From Scybalousia_A sp964626385 (GTDB lineage: Bacteria; Bacteroidota; Bacteroidia; Bacteroidales; P3), in contig CAZVEO010000005.1 in assembly GCA_964626385.1 (NCBI GenBank), positions 1 to 41,706 of the forward strand: DNA of 41,706 nucleotides. Direction: 5' to 3'. Under the pieces are notes generated by a model, which worked only from the letters and a program-made list of their open reading frames with translations, had not been told where the DNA came from and did no database searches. Every line of letters begins with the position of its first letter. Position 1 is the first letter of the stretch. This document shows positions 7,514 through 15,497 of this stretch, piece by piece. Position numbers and translations under genes: made by a program.

Positions 7514-8380
7514 ATGAAATCAATGACAGGTTACGGAAAAGCGTCTTGTTTGTTTGATACAAAGGATATAACCATAGAAATAAAGAGTCTGAATTCTAAA
7601 CAAGCAGATGTTAATCTTAAAATTCCACCACTATACAGAAGCAAAGAAGTAGAGATAAACAATATTTTGAAAAATCGTTTAGAAAGAGGCAAAATAGATT
7701 GTTTTATAACGCTTTCTTATAAAAAGGGAGAGGCAACGATAGATATTAATAAAGAGTTGTTTAAATCTTATTTTTGTCAGTTGCAAGAAATGACTCAAGA
7801 AGTGGGTGCCAATGAAAGTTTCTTAACAGAATTTCTTTTGAGAAGAGATGATGTTTTGCAAGCTGAACAAGGAGAATTGAGCAAAGAGGAAACGGAAAGT
7901 TTATTTTTAACTCTTAGTAAAGCAATAGACTCCTTAGACCAATATAGGAAAACAGAAGGAAGGGCTCTTGAGAAAGAATTTTTGAAAAGACTTGCCATTA
8001 TAGAGGAACTTTCCTTACAGGTTGCACCTTTTGAAAAAAACAGAGTACCTCAAATAAAAGAAAAACTCCTTTTGCGTTTGGAAGAACTCAAACCCATAGA
8101 AGTGGATACCTCTCGTTTGGAGCAAGAATTGATATATTATTTGGAAAAATTGGACATAACGGAAGAAAGGACAAGGCTATCTCAACACATTGAATACTTT
8201 AGACAAACTTTGGCAAATGAAGAAAACGTAGGCAAAAAACTTGGATTTGTTACTCAGGAAATGGGAAGAGAAATAAACACCTTAGGAAGCAAAAGCAATG
8301 ATGCCCAAATGCAACAACTTGTTGTTAGAATGAAGGACGAATTGGAGAAAATCAAAGAACAACTTGCTAATGTATTATAA
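7514..8380 (+). CDS. YicC/YloC family endoribonuclease
   Basis: A 288-residue YicC-like protein. It begins with the invariant MKSMTGYGKA, has the YicC N-terminal domain over about 1-155, and the DUF1732 C-terminal domain over about 205-288 with REINTLGSKSNDAQMQQ. E. coli YicC and B. subtilis YloC act as endoribonucleases linked to sRNA turnover and stationary phase; extension to this protein is by family. ATG at 7514. In many bacteria gmk follows; here a tRNA gene with its own promoter follows instead. Confidence 0.92.
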   Translation: MKSMTGYGKASCLFDTKDITIEIKSLNSKQADVNLKIPPLYRSKEVEINNILKNRLERGKIDCFITLSYKKGEATIDINKELFKSYFCQLQEMTQEVGANESFLTEFLLRRDDVLQAEQGELSKEETESLFLTLSKAIDSLDQYRKTEGRALEKEFLKRLAIIEELSLQVAPFEKNRVPQIKEKLLLRLEELKPIEVDTSRLEQELIYYLEKLDITEERTRLSQHIEYFRQTLANEENVGKKLGFVTQEMGREINTLGSKSNDAQMQQLVVRMKDELEKIKEQLANVL

Positions 8381-8481
8381 AAAACAGAGACAATTTATTA
8401 TATAAAATTAGTAATTTGTAAAAAATTATCTCCTAACAATCAAAATGTTAGTGTTAAATGCTGAAATTTTCTTATAAAAAA

Positions 8482-8513
8482 TTTGGTCAGTCTCTAAATT
8501 TGATATAATTTTG
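8482..8513 (+). promoter_or_regulatory. Promoter of tRNA-Asp (-33 TTTG, -7 TAATTTTG)
   Basis: TTTG at 8482-8485 and TAATTTTG at 8506-8513 are separated by 20 nt. Transcription would begin near 8518, about 39 nt before the mature tRNA. Confidence 0.75.
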
Positions 8514-8556
8514 CAAAGCAAATCAGAAATGATGTGTAGAGTTCTTTAAGGGGAAA

Positions 8557-8631
8557 GGTCTGGTAGTTCAGTTTGGTTAGAATACATGCCTGTCACGCAT
8601 GGGGTCGCGAGTTCGAGTCTCGTCCAGACCG
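8557..8631 (+). tRNA. tRNA-Asp (GTC)
   Basis: A full cloverleaf can be folded. The acceptor arm GGTCTGG pairs with CCAGACC and the D-arm lies around GTTCAGTTTGGTTAGAA. The anticodon stem CATGC/GCATG encloses CTGTCAC with anticodon GTC at 8592-8594, and the T-arm contains GTTCGAGTC. The discriminator is G at 8631 and CCA is not encoded. It stands alone between its own promoter and terminator. Confidence 0.97.
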
Positions 8632-8640
8632 CTAACAAAA

Positions 8641-8676
8641 AATAAGGTACTTAAAAATCTAAGTACCTTATTTTTT
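8641..8676 (+). terminator. Terminator of tRNA-Asp
   Basis: AATAAGGTACTTA (8641-8653) pairs perfectly over 13 bp with TAAGTACCTTATT (8660-8672) around a 6-nt loop, followed by a T-run. Confidence 0.9.
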
Positions 8677-8833
8677 ATATATTGGATACACAATATCTAT
8701 AACCACTCTAATACTATCTTATTTCACTAATGTTAATTAACTTTATTAACATATTATACACGCGAAGAATAAAAACGCACATAGCGCAAATTACACTCGA
8801 CCTTTGGAGGTAAAACTTTTTATAAATCCATTT

Positions 8834-9335
8834 TTAATTAATTGGAACTAACTTTTCTTTGTATTCTTCTGGCAAATCGTTGATGTTAATGATATCCAAA
8901 AATGATTGGTCTTCATTAGACGTTTTTTTATAAGTTCTACATTTATATAATCCGTTTTAATTTTATACATTTTACCAGAAGCATGGTCTATAATAAGCAT
9001 ACCTATCAATCCTCCAAAAAGCAAATTACCAAAATAAGCAGTTTTTATAGAAGTCGTTATAGGAACTACCGACTCTTGATAACCTTCCTTTGATAATTTG
9101 ACAGAATAACGGGCTTTTTTGAAATATCCCGCACTTAGTTCTAATTTAATCGTAGTTGGTGTGATTCCCGTGTAAATCAATATGCCATTTCTGTCACTGA
9201 TTTCTACTTTGGCACCTTGAGGAGTAGTGTTAACGGTTACAGGATAAGAACTTTTTCCAACAATTGTGGTACAAGAAGACAACAAAACACTTGCTACTAC
9301 CAAACAATAAACAAATAAATATTATTAGTTTTCAT
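8834..9335 (-). pseudogene. PEGA-like lipoprotein gene with two single-base frame shifts
   Basis: The open core (9303 to 8848) encodes VLLSSC, a lipobox, then a PEGA-like surface domain: VTVNTTPQGAKVEI, TPTTIKLEL, ARYSVKLSKEGYQE, then a hydrophobic GNLLFGGLIGMLII. It has no credible start in its own frame. An ATG at 9335 gives MKTNNIYLFIV and then a stop, and restoring one base near 9303 joins it to LVVASVLLSSC, a normal lipoprotein signal. At the other end, adding one A to the A7 run (plus-strand T7 at 8923-8929) replaces an odd tail with KKTSNEDQSFLDIININD and ends at 8834, giving about 167 residues. It may be a decaying gene, a phase-variable one, or carry sequencing errors in homopolymers. 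Function unknown beyond an envelope lipoprotein. Confidence 0.6.
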
Positions 9336-9571
9336 TAAAAAAAATAGTTTTTGCAAAAAAACAAAAAACGAAATGAATAGAACAGCCAACTCATGAAAAT
9401 TATTTGCATATTATTATTCGTTTAAATTTATTATTACTTAAATGAGATAATGTCATAATTAAAATAGGGCTTGAAATGTGATATTAGAAAAATGGCATTG
9501 AATTTGAAGTGAGGTTTGTTGTTTAGTTTTGGAAAAATATTAAAAACATCGCAAATCTTAATAAAAAGTTT

Positions 9572-9579
9572 TAAATTTG
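9572..9579 (+). promoter_or_regulatory. -7 promoter box of atpG
   Basis: TAAATTTG followed by CA, an exact TAnnTTTG match 36 nt before the atpG ATG. An AGGAG ribosome-binding site lies 4 nt before the ATG. The rest of the 9336-9571 gap shows no gene. Confidence 0.6.
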
Positions 9580-9615
9580 CACTTTACAAAGAGAGACATA
9601 ATACAATAGGAGTTT

Positions 9616-10482
9616 ATGGCAAATCTAAAGGAAATACGTAATAGAATCGCTTCTGTAAGTTCTACAAAGCAAATAACCTCTGCTATGAAGATGGTTTCGG
9701 CTGCCAAGTTGCGTAAATCTCAATCGGCTATAGTACAATTAAGACCTTATTCTTCTCAAATGGAGGCTATGGTTTATAGACTTGCTGACGATGGAGCAGA
9801 AGAGATACCTTACATAAAAGCAAAAAAAGAAGAAAATAAAATACTCCTTATAGCTTTGACTTCAAACAAAGGTTTGTGTTCAGTGTTTAATTCTTCTATA
9901 ATCAAACTTACAAAAAAGAGAATAGAAGAGTACAATAAAGAGGGCAAACAAATTTATTTGCAAAGTTTTGGAAAGAAAGGTGACGCTATTTTTAAACAAA
10001 TAGAAAAAATAAACTATTTAGGAAGTGAGGATGAAATATGGGAGCAATTGAGTTTTGAAAAAATAGCCTCTTTCACTGCAAATATTCTAAAACAATACGA
10101 ACAAGGCAAATACGACAGAGTGGAAATAGTTTATAATAGATTTAAAAATGCCGCTGTGCAAGAACCAATAATAGAAGCTTTTCTTCCCTTTGATTTGACA
10201 CAAAACAAAGAATCAAAAACAAATAATAATTATATCTTTGAACCAAATAGAACGGAGATATTTCAAAGTATTATTCCCATGTTTTTGAATACAAAAATGT
10301 ATAGATGCTTTTTAGACTCTTTTACCTCAGAACATGGAGCAAGAATGAGCAGTATGAACAAGGCAACAGATAATGCTCAATCTTTACTAAATGATTTGAC
10401 ACTTACATACAATAAATTAAGACAAGCAGGCATTACCAACGAAATAATAGAAATATGTAGTGGTGCCAATGCTTTGAGTTAA
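9616..10482 (+). CDS. atpG: F1Fo ATP synthase gamma subunit
   Basis: The 288-residue central stalk subunit that turns inside the alpha3-beta3 ring. The N-terminal helix MANLKEIRNRIASVSSTKQITSAMKMVSAAKLRKSQ and the C-terminal helix (SEHGARMSSMNKATDNA, NDLTLTYNKLRQAGITNEI) are classical; the middle Rossmann-like part holds LTSNKGLCSVFN. It has a -7 box and AGGAG of its own. No other atp gene is present within the window on either side, whereas Bacteroidota usually carry atpG beside atpA. It is followed 19 nt later by nadB. Confidence 0.96.
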   Translation: MANLKEIRNRIASVSSTKQITSAMKMVSAAKLRKSQSAIVQLRPYSSQMEAMVYRLADDGAEEIPYIKAKKEENKILLIALTSNKGLCSVFNSSIIKLTKKRIEEYNKEGKQIYLQSFGKKGDAIFKQIEKINYLGSEDEIWEQLSFEKIASFTANILKQYEQGKYDRVEIVYNRFKNAAVQEPIIEAFLPFDLTQNKESKTNNNYIFEPNRTEIFQSIIPMFLNTKMYRCFLDSFTSEHGARMSSMNKATDNAQSLLNDLTLTYNKLRQAGITNEIIEICSGANALS

Positions 10483-10501
10483 AAAAGATAAAACTACTAC
10501 A

Positions 10502-12073
10502 ATGCGTTATAAAGTTGATTTTCTTGTTATAGGTTCGGGTATTGCAGGGTTGAGTTATGCTCTTAAAGTGGCAGAGTTTGGCAAAGTTTGTTTGCTAACT
10601 AAAGCACAGGCTGAAGAATCTTCTACCAAATATGCCCAAGGTGGTATAGCCGCTGTTATGTATGAACCTGACACATACGAAAAACATATAGAAGACACTC
10701 TTATAGCAGGAGCAGGAATATGTGATGAGAAAAGTGTGCGTATTACCATAACTGAAAGTACTGACAGAATAAAAGAACTGATAAATTGGGGAACAAATTT
10801 TGATAAAAATCGTTTTGGATTCTATGATTTAGCAAGAGAAGGCGGACACTCCGAACACAGAATTTTTCACCATCAAGACAATACCGGAGCAGAAATAGAA
10901 AGAGCCTTATTAGAAGCGGTAAAAAACAATAAAAATATAGAACTCAAAGAAAACGAATTTACAATAGACCTCATAACTCAGCATCATTTAGGACAAGAAG
11001 TAAACAGGCATATGGACAATGTAGAGTGCTATGGTGTTTATGTTTTAAATAAAAAAACAAATAGTATAGATACTTATCTTGCTAAAATTATTATGCTTTC
11101 TACAGGTAGCAACGGCAACGTCTATTCTTCTACTACGGCCCCTATTGTTGCTACTGGAGACGGGCAGGCTATGGTGCATAGAGCAAAAGGTTGGTTGAAA
11201 GATATGGAGTTTATTCAATTTCATCCTACATCTTTGTACAACCCAGTGGAAAAACCCTCTTTTCTTATAACCGAAGCCATGAGAGGCGCTGGAGGGGAAT
11301 TAAAAAACCTAAAAGGTGAGAGTTTTATGCACAAATATGACAAACGAGGTTCTTTGGCACCAAGGGATATTGTTGCAAGAGCAATAAATTCGGAGATGAC
11401 GTTAAGTGGAGATGACCATGTTTATTTGGATTGTTCCCAAATAAGTAAAGAAGAAATTATGCATCATTTTCCTCACATTTATGCGAAATGTTTGGAAATG
11501 GGTATAAACATAACAAGGGGGGATATGATACCTGTGGTGCCTGCTACTCACTATAGTTGTGGAGGAATAGTTGTGGACGAATATGCACGTACTACAATAA
11601 AACATCTTTATGCTACCGGAGAATGTTCTCGTACGGGTTTACACGGAGCCAATCGTTTGGCATCAAATTCTTTATTAGAAGCCTTAGTTTATTCTCATCG
11701 TGCGGCTTTGGATGGTAAAGAGGCTATAAAAAATATAGATTTCTGTGAACAAGTACCCGATTGGAATGCAGAGGGAATGGTATTTAATGAGGAAATATCT
11801 CTTATCACTCAAACACAAAGAGAATTACAACAAATAATGTCAAATTATGTGGGTATAGTGCGCAGTAATTTGCGATTGCAAAGGGCTTTTAAACGTACCA
11901 AACTTATCTATGATGAGGTGGAAGAACTTTACAACCGCTCAGTACTTACTCCTCAACTTTGCGAACTTAGAAATCTTATTGCAAATGCTTATCTTATCAT
12001 AAGTATGGCTATGAAAAGAAGAGAAAGTGTTGGACTACATTATAACATAGATTATCCACCTCAAAAGCAGTAA
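10502..12073 (+). CDS. nadB: L-aspartate oxidase
   Basis: A 523-residue flavoprotein that oxidises L-aspartate to iminoaspartate, the first step of de novo NAD synthesis. Visible marks: FAD dinucleotide fold VIGSGIAGLSYAL (GSGIAG 11-16), STKYAQGGIAAVM, the fumarate-reductase-like HPTSLY, EAMRGAGGEL and RDIVARAI, and RTGLHGANRLASNSLLEALV in the FAD domain. A C-terminal helical domain follows. Length fits NadB. nadA and nadC are not in the window. It may share a transcript with atpG, and ends at the bidirectional terminator at 12091. Confidence 0.96.
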   Translation: MRYKVDFLVIGSGIAGLSYALKVAEFGKVCLLTKAQAEESSTKYAQGGIAAVMYEPDTYEKHIEDTLIAGAGICDEKSVRITITESTDRIKELINWGTNFDKNRFGFYDLAREGGHSEHRIFHHQDNTGAEIERALLEAVKNNKNIELKENEFTIDLITQHHLGQEVNRHMDNVECYGVYVLNKKTNSIDTYLAKIIMLSTGSNGNVYSSTTAPIVATGDGQAMVHRAKGWLKDMEFIQFHPTSLYNPVEKPSFLITEAMRGAGGELKNLKGESFMHKYDKRGSLAPRDIVARAINSEMTLSGDDHVYLDCSQISKEEIMHHFPHIYAKCLEMGINITRGDMIPVVPATHYSCGGIVVDEYARTTIKHLYATGECSRTGLHGANRLASNSLLEALVYSHRAALDGKEAIKNIDFCEQVPDWNAEGMVFNEEISLITQTQRELQQIMSNYVGIVRSNLRLQRAFKRTKLIYDEVEELYNRSVLTPQLCELRNLIANAYLIISMAMKRRESVGLHYNIDYPPQKQ

Positions 12074-12090
12074 TAAAAACGTTATAACAC

Positions 12091-12130
12091 AAAAAAACGA
12101 AGAAACAAATTAAAGTTTCTTCGTTTTTTT
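12091..12130. terminator. Bidirectional terminator between nadB and rng
   Basis: AAAAAAACGAAGAAAC (12091-12106) pairs perfectly with GTTTCTTCGTTTTTTT (12115-12130) around an 8-nt loop. It carries a T-run in either direction and lies between converging genes. Confidence 0.9.
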
Positions 12131-12147
12131 TTTACGGAGTTTTTAGA

Positions 12148-13698
12148 TTATAACTCTATTTTTTCTCCATCGGAATTGAAAAATGTATATTGATTAAGTG
12201 CTAAATTAGATTCGGATTCTATTTTTAATTTTACTCCATATTCTTTTTCCCATTTTTTGTAAGGTTTATTGAATATGCCTCTTGTTATGTATGCATATAC
12301 AAAAGGATGCACTGCTATTTTTAAACTTTTTTCATTTTGTTCTACTGAAAGGTATTTTATATCGTTGCTTATATCACTAAGCACATTCATTGAAGATTTT
12401 ATTGTACCACTACCATTACAAGTTGGGCAAACCTCTGATATTTCAACGTTTAAAACAGGTCTTACTCTTTGTCTTGTAATTTGCATAAGACAAAATTTAC
12501 TCAAAGGAAGTATTGTGTGGCGGGCTTGGTCTTTTTCCATTTCAATTCTCATGGTGTCAAGCAATTTCTTTCTGTTAATGCCCTTAGACATATCAATAAA
12601 GTCTATCACGATAATTCCGCCCATATCCCTGAGTCTTAATTGCCTTGCAATTTCTATAGCAGCCTCTGTATTTACCATTAGGGCATTTTCTTCTTGGTCT
12701 TGAGAGGACTTTGTTCTATTGCCACTATTGACATCTATTACAGCCATGGCTTCGGTCTGCTCTATAACCAGATATATTCCGCTGCGTATGGTAACTATCT
12801 TACCGAAAGAATTACGTATTTGATTTTCTATTCCAAACTGCTCAAATATAGGTGTTTGCAATTTGTACAATTTTAAAATATCTTCTTTCTGTGGATATAT
12901 TTTTTTGATATATGTTTTTAATTCTTCGTAAATACGTTCATCATTAACGTAAATACTATTGAATTCTTCACTCAACATATTTCTCAAAACCACTACACTT
13001 TGGTCCTCTTCTGAGACCATTTTTTTGGGAGGAGTCGCATCTTTCAAATTTTTTTGCAAAGCAGTCCATTTTCCGTAAAGGTGCTTTAATTCTTCGTCCA
13101 ATTCTGCGGCAGTGGCATTTTCTGCTGCAGTTCTTATGATAAGCCCTACATTTTCGGGTTTGATGCTTACAAGCAATCTTCTCAATCTTTTTCTTTCCTC
13201 TAAACTCTTTATCTTCTGAGACACTGAAATTTTGTTGCCAAAAGGTACCAATACAATATGCCTGCCTGCAAAAGAAATTTCTCCACTAAGACGTGGTCCT
13301 TTAGTAGATATAGGCTCCTTGGTTATTTGCACCAAAATTAGTTGTCCTTGTTTGAGAACATCGCTTATTACTCCTTTTTTGTCTAATTCGGGTATATTCT
13401 TCTTGCTCTTTTGCAAACCGTCTATATTACCCGATATACACTTAGAAACAAGGTTCTGCATTTGCAAAAAGTTGTGTCCAAGGTCTAAATAATGTAAGAA
13501 TCCGTCTTTTCCTGCACCCACATCAACAAAAACGGCGTTGAGACCAGTCATTATTTTCTTAACCTGTCCAAGATAGACATCGCCTGTTACATAAGATACA
13601 TTTGGATATTCCTTGTGCAACTCAACTAAACGCTTATCTTCCAATAACGCTATTTCAACTCCTGTTCCTTTTTTTTGTATGATTAAATCTTTATCCAT
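12148..13698 (-). CDS. rng: Ribonuclease E/G family protein
   Basis: A 516-residue endoribonuclease of the RNase E/G family, acting in rRNA maturation and mRNA decay. An S1-like RNA-binding segment (about 30-130, GDVYLGQVKKIMTGLNAVFVDVG) precedes the catalytic domain. That domain shows AVIDVNSGNRT and GGIIVIDFIDM (metal-binding Asp residues) and the zinc-link CPTCNGSG. It is the short form without the RNase E degradosome scaffold. I start it at ATG 13698 (MDKDLI); the longer frame begins with TTG at 13773 inside a hairpin stem. No obvious promoter follows that hairpin, so expression may come from read-through of the HU transcript. Confidence 0.93.
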   Translation of the reverse strand: MDKDLIIQKKGTGVEIALLEDKRLVELHKEYPNVSYVTGDVYLGQVKKIMTGLNAVFVDVGAGKDGFLHYLDLGHNFLQMQNLVSKCISGNIDGLQKSKKNIPELDKKGVISDVLKQGQLILVQITKEPISTKGPRLSGEISFAGRHIVLVPFGNKISVSQKIKSLEERKRLRRLLVSIKPENVGLIIRTAAENATAAELDEELKHLYGKWTALQKNLKDATPPKKMVSEEDQSVVVLRNMLSEEFNSIYVNDERIYEELKTYIKKIYPQKEDILKLYKLQTPIFEQFGIENQIRNSFGKIVTIRSGIYLVIEQTEAMAVIDVNSGNRTKSSQDQEENALMVNTEAAIEIARQLRLRDMGGIIVIDFIDMSKGINRKKLLDTMRIEMEKDQARHTILPLSKFCLMQITRQRVRPVLNVEISEVCPTCNGSGTIKSSMNVLSDISNDIKYLSVEQNEKSLKIAVHPFVYAYITRGIFNKPYKKWEKEYGVKLKIESESNLALNQYTFFNSDGEKIEL

Positions 13699-13730
13699 TT
13701 GGGAGTTTGTTTTTTTATGTGGTGTTTTTC

Positions 13731-13777
13731 TTAAAAAATATTGCGAAACTTTTAAAAAAATGCAGTTTCGCAATATT
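13731..13777 (-). terminator. Hairpin with U-tract between the bS22-like gene and rng
   Basis: A perfect 14-bp inverted repeat (AATATTGCGAAACT at 13737-13750, AGTTTCGCAATATT at 13764-13777) with a 13-nt loop. Read on the minus strand it runs into TTTTAA. It should terminate, or attenuate, the HU transcript 51 nt after the small gene and 33 nt before rng. Confidence 0.75.
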
Positions 13778-13828
13778 CTATTTCTTATGAAATAACCTTT
13801 TTGTAGTTATTCCATATATTGCATAAGA

Positions 13829-13918
13829 TTATTTATTCTTATGCCTATTCTTACGCAAACGTTTTTTGCGTTTGTGTGTTGCCATTTTATGGCCTTTCCT
13901 TTTTTTTCCGCTTGGCAT
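13829..13918 (-). CDS. 29-residue basic ribosomal protein, bS22/mS38 (AURKAIP1/COX24-like)
   Basis: A short frame, below normal ORF cut-offs, reading MPSGKKRKGHKMATHKRK then KRLRKNRHKNK. Lys, Arg and His make up well over half of it. Such proteins are annotated in Bacteroidota as AURKAIP1/COX24 domain proteins, related to mitochondrial mS38 and mycobacterial bS22, small-subunit components near the decoding region. The whole sequence fits that family by memory; I cannot run a search. ATG at 13918, 16 nt after the HU stop, then the terminator hairpin at 13737-13777. A smaller 8-bp inverted repeat (13821-13844) overlaps its stop codon. Confidence 0.82.
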   Translation of the reverse strand: MPSGKKRKGHKMATHKRKKRLRKNRHKNK

Positions 13919-13934
13919 TTTTTTATATTTTTAA

Positions 13935-14219
13935 TTATTTAACATTGTTTTTCACGTCCTCTACAAAAGATTTTGATGGCTTAAATGAAGGAATATTGTG
14001 AGCTGGTATTATTATTGTCGTATTTTTAGAAATGTTTCTACCTGTTTTTTCTGCTCTTTTCTTTATTATGAAAGAACCAAAACCTCTTAGATAAACATTA
14101 TCACCTTTCTTTAAGGAACCTTTCAATACGGTCATAAATTCCTCAACAACTTCTTGAATGTTAACCTTCTCCATTCCTGTTCTTTGTGCTATTTCAGCCA
14201 CTATTTCTGCTTTTGTCAT
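13935..14219 (-). CDS. HU/IHF family DNA-binding protein
   Basis: A 94-residue histone-like protein that bends and compacts DNA as a dimer. It shows TKAEIVAEIAQRTGM at the N-terminal helices, LKKGDNVYLRGFGSFIIKKRAEKTGRN leading into the beta-arms, the arm-tip proline in TTIIIPAHNIPSFKP, and the C-terminal helix FVEDVKN. The length is normal. ATG at 14219, with a TAATTTTG promoter box about 70 nt upstream. Lead gene of a transcript including the bS22-like gene. Confidence 0.95.
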   Translation of the reverse strand: MTKAEIVAEIAQRTGMEKVNIQEVVEEFMTVLKGSLKKGDNVYLRGFGSFIIKKRAEKTGRNISKNTTIIIPAHNIPSFKPSKSFVEDVKNNVK

Positions 14220-14288
14220 CTTTATTCTAAATTATTTGTTAATATCAATATTATATATTATCACTCTTTCTTTGCCTTTTTGAGTTTG

Positions 14289-14296
14289 CAAAATTA
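14289..14296 (-). promoter_or_regulatory. -7 promoter box of the HU gene
   Basis: CAAAATTA reads TAATTTTG on the minus strand, exact TAnnTTTG. It implies a leader of about 65 nt before the HU ATG. Confidence 0.55.
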
Positions 14297-14376
14297 TATA
14301 TTTTTTTTCAAATATAAGACTATAAATGAATACTTTTTATATCAAAAGTATAGTTTTTGTGTCTATTTTAGATAGA

Positions 14377-14913
14377 CTAAAGTTTATAAGCTACAAAACT
14401 TCCCGTGATATTAGCACTTCCCGTAATAAGACCAAGTATAGTTGCTGCATCAAAATCAGTCAATTCATTCAAAGGTTTTGCTATGCCGGAAAAAGTACCT
14501 TTAACCTTAGTATTTGTAGCAGAGGTAATATTGCAAGTGCCTCCTAAGATTATATATTTTTCATCACTACCAAAAGGATAAAAAACAAGGGTATTAGACA
14601 GATTCTCATAACTAAAACCGCTACTGATGAAACTTGTTACGGCGCTAATATCATTACCTAAACCTAATTGATGAGTGCCTACTTGTGAGTTTTCAAGCGA
14701 TAAGGTTACAGCTCCTTGGGTAGAACCTGTGGTTATAACAAATTTGCCTCCTGTAGTGGTACTTACTGCCCCTGTGTAATCATAGGATTGTCCGTCTAAA
14801 GTAAATTTTACATAACCGGTTAACTCTCCAGTCAACTCTTCTACATCATCATCACAACTCCAAAACATAAAAGGAGTCATCGCAATTGCTAATAATAAAA
14901 ATAAGTTTTTCAT
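14377..14913 (-). CDS. Unrecognised small lipoprotein
   Basis: A 178-residue secreted lipoprotein. The signal peptide (MKNLFLLLAIAMTPFMF) ends in the lipobox WSC, then an acidic DDDVEE, which is compatible with surface export of Bacteroidota lipoproteins. The rest is Thr/Ser/Gly-rich beta structure (FTLDGQSYDYTG, GGKFVITTGSTQGAVTLSLE, GTFSGIAKP). It resembles the small-domain lipoproteins that Bacteroidota carry in many versions, but I cannot name a family. ATG at 14913 with AGGAG 10 nt upstream and a full promoter. Transcribed alone, divergently from mscL. Confidence 0.8.
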   Translation of the reverse strand: MKNLFLLLAIAMTPFMFWSCDDDVEELTGELTGYVKFTLDGQSYDYTGAVSTTTGGKFVITTGSTQGAVTLSLENSQVGTHQLGLGNDISAVTSFISSGFSYENLSNTLVFYPFGSDEKYIILGGTCNITSATNTKVKGTFSGIAKPLNELTDFDAATILGLITGSANITGSFVAYKL

Positions 14914-14957
14914 TTCTTTTTCTCCTATTTATTTATGTTATTATAATTATTTGCTTG

Positions 14958-14988
14958 CAAAAATATAGTATTTGTAAAGATTTGCAAA
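14958..14988 (-). promoter_or_regulatory. Promoter of the small lipoprotein gene
   Basis: On the minus strand, TTTG (14985-14988) is followed after 19 nt by TATTTTTG (14958-14965), a complete Bacteroidota promoter. The start point would be near 14952, 39 nt before the ATG. Confidence 0.75.
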
Positions 14989-15017
14989 ATAATTTTTTCA
15001 TTTTGTTGAAAAAAATG

Positions 15018-15025
15018 TAACTTTG
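15018..15025 (+). promoter_or_regulatory. -7 promoter box of mscL
   Basis: TAACTTTG followed by CA, exact TAnnTTTG, 55 nt before the mscL ATG. No -33 element at the expected distance. Confidence 0.55.
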
Positions 15026-15080
15026 CAACCTATAATAGAGTATTAGCAATTGTTGAAGGAAAGAGAAAAATGTAGCAATT

Positions 15081-15464
15081 ATGGGTATTGTCAAGGAGTT
15101 TAAAGAGTTTGCCATGAGGGGCAGCGTTGTGGACATGGCTGTGGGAGTCATTATCGGGAGTGCTTTTGGAAAAATAGTTTCCTCTTTAGTCAACGATGTT
15201 ATAATGCCCATCATAGGAATAATAACCGGCGGTATAGATTTTACAGGATTAAAAATAAATATAGGGGAGTCCAATATTACCTATGGCAATTTTATTCAAA
15301 ATGTGGTGGATTTTTTAATAATTGCGTTTTGCATCTTTTTGATGGTAAAGGGATTGAATAAACTTTCAAAGAAAAAAGATAAAAAAACAGATACACCTTC
15401 TACTTCAAGCAAACAAGAGGAATTACTTACTGAAATAAGAGACCTTCTTAAAGAAAAGAAATAA
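15081..15464 (+). CDS. mscL: Large-conductance mechanosensitive channel
   Basis: A 127-residue inner-membrane channel that opens under membrane tension to release solutes on osmotic downshock. The N-terminal helix GIVKEFKEFAMRGSVVDMAVGVIIGSAFG runs into TM1, whose pore face is glycine-rich. A periplasmic loop comes next, then TM2 (about 73-95), then a Lys-rich linker and the C-terminal bundle helix (EELLTEIRDLLKEK). The length is normal. The first gene of a plus-strand run with glnS 33 nt downstream. Confidence 0.96.
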   Translation: MGIVKEFKEFAMRGSVVDMAVGVIIGSAFGKIVSSLVNDVIMPIIGIITGGIDFTGLKINIGESNITYGNFIQNVVDFLIIAFCIFLMVKGLNKLSKKKDKKTDTPSTSSKQEELLTEIRDLLKEKK

Positions 15465-15497
15465 TTTTTTTAAATCTTATAAAACAATATAGGGCAA

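Noticed and set aside
8557..8676. tRNA-Asp as an integration site
   Set aside because: No partial duplicate of the tRNA 3' end and no integrase in the region; a normal promoter and terminator surround it.
8731..8751. TGTTAAT/ATTAACA inverted repeat as a terminator
   Set aside because: Only 7 A/T-rich base pairs and no T-run, so too weak to call.
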